Shown one piece after another: positions 5,306 through 8,388 of a DNA stretch of 8,388 nucleotides. The stretch is from JAKPKF01 sp964579365 (GTDB taxonomy: Bacteria; Patescibacteriota; Dojkabacteria; SC72). Below the pieces are notes generated by a model, which worked only from the letters and a program-made list of their open reading frames with translations, had not been told where the DNA came from and made no database searches. Location of the stretch: NCBI GenBank assembly GCA_964579365.1, contig CAZOFW010000024.1:1-8388 (forward strand), given 5' to 3'. Every line of letters begins with the position of its first letter. Positions within the stretch are counted from its first letter, which is position 1. Made by a program: the position numbers and the translations under genes.

Positions 5306-8171
5306 CTGTTAATCCTACCTGAACATCTCCAACTTTAAATTGGTTTTCCGTTTTAGATATATCATCTACAAGTTGGATATCGCTTACCTGAAGAACTGCT
5401 TTCCCACATCCATCTACAACTTTCTTTAGAAGTTCACTTTCCGTATAGAGAATCAAAGACACTGTATCATTTATCTTTAGACCTTCCTTTTTTCGAATAT
5501 CTCTGTACTTTCGAAGGAAATCATTTAACATACCCTCCTTTTTAAGGTCATCTGACAGCACTGTGTTTAGAGATACTTGTTTCTCACCACTTCCAAAGGA
5601 TTTAATACATTCACCAGTTGGTTGTTCTTGAGAGTAAGATATATCTTTTACATTTAATTCTTCTCCTACAATTCCCATTATCTCGTTATCATCAATAGCA
5701 ATATATGCCTGCGATAGTGGTTGTCTAAGATTTAGTTTTGCATCTTCTCTTACTTTCAAACCATTTGAACATATCTCTCTTGCAAGATTCATTTTCTTCA
5801 AGACATCTTCATCTACTTCTGTCTTCTTAGAATCGAAATACTCTTCAAGATGTACAGACTCTTTTTCTCCACCAAGGTTGAGATATATTACTTCAGATAT
5901 GAATGGTATAAATGGTGCAAGAAGCTTACTTAATTCTAAAAGAACATAATGTAGAGTACCAAGGGCATTTTCATCTCCATTTTTAAATCTAACTCTTCCT
6001 CTTCGGATATACCATTGAGAGAGATCTTTAACAAACTCTTCTATTCCTCTTGAGGATGAAGCAATATTGTAGCTATCCATATATTCAATCACCTCATTTA
6101 CAAGCTTGTGTAATCTTGCAACAATCCATTTGTCCATTACATTATCTACTCTGGAGATGTCGAACTTGGTGTAGTCAAAATTCTGCAATTTAGAGTATGT
6201 CAAAAGGTAGTTAAAAGAGTTCCAAAGTGGTAGGTAGAATCTTCTTTTTACATCATCCAATATGGACCATCCAAATCTTATATTTCCCCCAACAGAGGCA
6301 GTTACATAGTTCCATCTAACGATATCACTTCCGGCTTTGTCTGCTGCTTCATCAAATTTAATATTATTCGGGTTCGTTTTACTCATTCTCTCGTTTTTTT
6401 CGTCCCTCACCTCGGCATATCCCAAAACTTCCTTGTATGGAATCTTACCTTCGAGTACAACACCAAAAACAAGCATAGAGTAGAACCAAAGTCTTACCTG
6501 TTCAAGCATCTCTGTTATGAAGTCTGCTGGGAACCATTTCTCCCAGTAAGCTTTGTCTTCCAAATAGTTTAAGGTTGAGAATGGTACTACGCCAGCATCC
6601 AACCAACAATCTCCTACATCTGCAACTCTGCTTACTTCTTCACCACAGCTTGGACACTTAATTTTAACTTCATCTATCCAGGGTCTGTGAACACTCTTTA
6701 GACTATCTACAAGTGATGGTTCAACAGCCAATTCTTTCAATTCCTCTAAGCTTCCCACAACATGTAATGTATTACATTTAGGACATTCGTAAAAAGGTAG
6801 TGCTAAACCGTAGAATCTTTTTCTACTAATCATCCAATCTCCCATACTGTCTAACCAACCATGCATTCGCTTACCCACAAATTCTGGATTCCACTTAACA
6901 GTATCTGTCTGTTCTTTAAGTTCATTTTTAATTTTTTGTACATTTATGAACCAGTTATCTTCTAATTTGAAAAGACATTTTGTTTTACATCTCCAACAGT
7001 GAGGGTAGCTATGCTCATATTCTTCTGTTTTAAACAGGAGTCCTTTGTCTTGTAAATATTGAATTACAATATCTGAGACATCGTGAGCATATTTACCAGT
7101 TAATTCTCCGTATCCTTCCATGAATGTTCCCGTAGAATCTATTGGAGATATTGCAGGAGCACCAATTTCCTTTCCTAAGTCATAGTCTTCCTGTCCACAT
7201 CCTGGTGCTATATGTACAACTCCGGAACCGTTCTTCGCATCTACTAATTCCCATTCCACTATCTTGTGCTCAATGTTTTTCTGAGATTCAAAATCATAGA
7301 GGGAGTCATATTTTTCTCCTAGCAATTTCTTAACATCTGTACTTTCAACGGCATTTAATCCCAATCTCTTAGCTGCGTCTGCTCCAAGATATACTGTTTT
7401 TCCATCTATATTTGTTTTTACATATTCCAATTCTGGATTTACAGCAAGAAGTACATTTGCAGAAAGAGTCCATGGAGTAGTCGTCCAAGCAAGTACATAT
7501 TCGTTTTCTCTGTTTGAGAGTTTAAAGAGTAGATATACCGATGTGTCAGTTACCATTTTGTATCCCTCTGCCTGTTCATGTTGAGATAGTCCAGTCTCAC
7601 ATCTTGGACACCATGTAGTAGCTGACTTGTTCTTGTATATTAATCCTTTCTCTTGGCATTTTTTAAGAAAGTACCAGATATACAGATTGTTGGTTTTGGA
7701 CATTGTGTAGTAGCTGTTCTCCCAATCCATGAACATACCTAATCTTTTAGATTGTTCAATTTGTACGCCTGCAAAATGGTTTACTCTTGCAACACATGAG
7801 TCTGTAAATTTGTCCATTCCGTAATCTAGAATATCTTTCTTACTGTTAAATCCCAATTCTTTTTCTACTTCTACTTCGACCCAGAGTCCTTGGCAGTCGA
7901 ATCCATTTTGAAATCTTTGTTCATATCCCTGCATATTTTTGTACCTCTGAACTACATCTTTGTATGTTCTTCCCCATGCATGGTGTACTCCCATAGGGTT
8001 ATTTGCAGTCATTGGTCCGTCTATGAAGGAGAAGTTTTCTTTAGCTCCTTTGTTCTTTTCAATATATTTCTTTTCAATGTCTTGCTCTTTCCAAAGCTCC
8101 ATGACCTTTTTCTCCATGTCCACAAAGTCCATATTGTTAGAGACATTTTTTAGTTCTTCCTTTTTAGACAT
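5280..8171 (-). CDS. ileS: Isoleucyl-tRNA synthetase
   Basis: This 963-aa class I synthetase charges tRNA-Ile in the cytoplasm. The catalytic Rossmann fold carries GPMTANNPMGVHHAWG (52-67), where the HIGH signature appears as GVHH (61-64), and RMSKT (595-599) in place of KMSKS. The CP1 editing domain includes WTTTPWTL (229-236) and GSGVVHIAPGCGQEDY (315-330), whose Asp329 is the expected editing aspartate. SRKRFYG (449-455) and EMLEQVRLWF (554-563) line the active site. Cysteine pairs CPRC (188-191), CWRC (392-395), CPKC (463-466) and CPSC (506-509) suggest bound zinc. The anticodon-binding helical domain follows (about 675-830), then a C-terminal extension. Length fits a complete enzyme. MSKKEE begins at an ATG preceded only by a weak AAAAGA. 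A T-box leader controls it, and its end overlaps carD by 26 bp. ValRS and LeuRS are rejected on the editing-domain motifs and the Ile T-box. Confidence 0.95.
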   Translation of the reverse strand: MSKKEELKNVSNNMDFVDMEKKVMELWKEQDIEKKYIEKNKGAKENFSFIDGPMTANNPMGVHHAWGRTYKDVVQRYKNMQGYEQRFQNGFDCQGLWVEVEVEKELGFNSKKDILDYGMDKFTDSCVARVNHFAGVQIEQSKRLGMFMDWENSYYTMSKTNNLYIWYFLKKCQEKGLIYKNKSATTWCPRCETGLSQHEQAEGYKMVTDTSVYLLFKLSNRENEYVLAWTTTPWTLSANVLLAVNPELEYVKTNIDGKTVYLGADAAKRLGLNAVESTDVKKLLGEKYDSLYDFESQKNIEHKIVEWELVDAKNGSGVVHIAPGCGQEDYDLGKEIGAPAISPIDSTGTFMEGYGELTGKYAHDVSDIVIQYLQDKGLLFKTEEYEHSYPHCWRCKTKCLFKLEDNWFINVQKIKNELKEQTDTVKWNPEFVGKRMHGWLDSMGDWMISRKRFYGLALPFYECPKCNTLHVVGSLEELKELAVEPSLVDSLKSVHRPWIDEVKIKCPSCGEEVSRVADVGDCWLDAGVVPFSTLNYLEDKAYWEKWFPADFITEMLEQVRLWFYSMLVFGVVLEGKIPYKEVLGYAEVRDEKNERMSKTNPNNIKFDEAADKAGSDIVRWNYVTASVGGNIRFGWSILDDVKRRFYLPLWNSFNYLLTYSKLQNFDYTKFDISRVDNVMDKWIVARLHKLVNEVIEYMDSYNIASSSRGIEEFVKDLSQWYIRRGRVRFKNGDENALGTLHYVLLELSKLLAPFIPFISEVIYLNLGGEKESVHLEEYFDSKKTEVDEDVLKKMNLAREICSNGLKVREDAKLNLRQPLSQAYIAIDDNEIMGIVGEELNVKDISYSQEQPTGECIKSFGSGEKQVSLNTVLSDDLKKEGMLNDFLRKYRDIRKKEGLKINDTVSLILYTESELLKKVVDGCGKAVLQVSDIQLVDDISKTENQFKVGDVQVGLTVNPSQHQL

Positions 8172-8194
8172 ATTCTTTTGTGTTTAATTTAAAC

Positions 8195-8245
8195 AAAAAA
8201 CCCCTTCAGTAATATTAACAGTATATATTAATATTACCAAAGGGG
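8195..8245 (-). terminator. Intrinsic terminator of the ileS T-box
   Basis: On the minus strand an 18-bp stem (arms 8245-8228 and 8218-8201) closes a 9-nt loop and is followed by six T residues (8200-8195). Two of the pairs are G-U only when read from the minus strand and would be mismatches in plus-strand RNA, which shows the direction. Its first five bases (CCCCT, 8245-8241) are shared with the 3' arm of the antiterminator, making the two folds mutually exclusive. The ileS ATG lies 23 nt past the T-run. Confidence 0.93.
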
Positions 8246-8373
8246 CGAACATTTAGTACGCGGTACCACCCTATTTTTAACTCATTGTGTATGTATCGTA
8301 TACCTACGGTAGATTCTACTTGTATATTTACTTTCTTTCTACTACTCCCCAGTGATATCTGGATCTATGTATT
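8195..8373 (-). ncRNA. T-box riboswitch (ileS leader) with an apparently ultrashort Stem I
   Basis: The minus strand carries the full 14-nt T-box motif AGGGTGGTACCGCG (8272-8259). AGGG (8272-8269) pairs with CCCU (8244-8241), and GCG (8261-8259) with CGC (8247-8245), across an 11-nt loop. This leaves the 7-nt UGGUACC bulge, whose UGGU matches an ACCA tRNA end with discriminator A, as in tRNA-Ile. Upstream, UCCAG (8363-8359) pairs with CUGGG (8352-8348) around the loop AUAUCA, which contains the Ile codon AUC (8356-8354). The order AUCAC-UGGGGAG resembles, from memory, actinobacterial ileS leaders with ultrashort Stem I. A middle stem is possible between 8324-8320 (TATAC) and 8304-8300 (GTATA). 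Uncharged tRNA-Ile would stabilise the antiterminator and allow ileS transcription. The window ends 15 nt beyond the predicted start, so a longer Stem I is not fully excluded. Confidence 0.92.
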
Positions 8374-8379
8374 ACAGTG

Positions 8380-8388
8380 ATTATATCA
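8380..8388 (-). promoter_or_regulatory. Extended -10 of the ileS T-box transcript
   Basis: On the minus strand TGATATAAT (8388-8380) matches the extended -10 consensus, as at the other promoters in the right part of the window. It would start transcription near 8373, just 10 nt before the specifier hairpin. The -35 region lies outside the window. Confidence 0.6.

Noticed and set aside
1..8388. CRISPR array, tRNA or rRNA gene, complete insertion sequence
   Set aside because: No regularly spaced direct repeats, no tRNA cloverleaf, no rRNA-like stretch and no transposase gene were seen.

Overview
The window is AT-rich bacterial DNA carrying eight protein-coding genes and one cis-regulatory RNA, almost without spare sequence. 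Most of it (about 670 to the right end) looks like one compact genome, most plausibly a Candidate Phyla Radiation (Patescibacteria) bacterium. The support is indirect: the particular IleRS clade, a CapA protein with an extra N-terminal binding-protein-like domain, a membrane-anchored lysozyme-fold protein, tail-to-tail overlapping genes, and start codons without Shine-Dalgarno sequences that often sit only 5-7 nt after a -10 element. A deep-branching lineage such as Chloroflexi is the main alternative. No rRNA or other decisive marker is present.

Layout, left to right. Positions 1-612 hold a promoter and two small genes of unknown function (77 and 86 aa), both with near-perfect Shine-Dalgarno sequences. 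A dyad repeat (621-665) separates them from the convergent capA-like gene (675-2348, minus). A divergent region (2349-2458) then leads to a lysozyme-fold protein (2459-3025) and an FkbM-type methyltransferase (3046-3729). The methyltransferase overlaps, tail to tail, a YvcK/CofD-family gene (3697-4722, minus). YvcK and a CarD-like RNA polymerase regulator (4781-5305) diverge from a small promoter region in which the two extended -10 elements are the arms of one inverted repeat. CarD overlaps, tail to tail, ileS (5280-8171, minus). Upstream of ileS lies a T-box riboswitch (about 8195-8373) with a complete T-box motif, antiterminator, intrinsic terminator and a very short specifier hairpin displaying AUC, preceded by an extended -10 at the window edge.

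Functionally, capA, the lysozyme-fold protein, the methyltransferase and yvcK fit an envelope or cell-surface theme. carD and ileS are housekeeping genes (transcription initiation, and isoleucine charging controlled by uncharged tRNA-Ile).

The most notable observations are: the apparently ultrashort Stem I T-box combined with a transcription terminator; an IleRS with a GxHH version of the HIGH signature; the back-to-back yvcK/carD promoters; and the abrupt change in translation signals and arginine codons near 612-675, which could mean horizontal acquisition or an assembly join.
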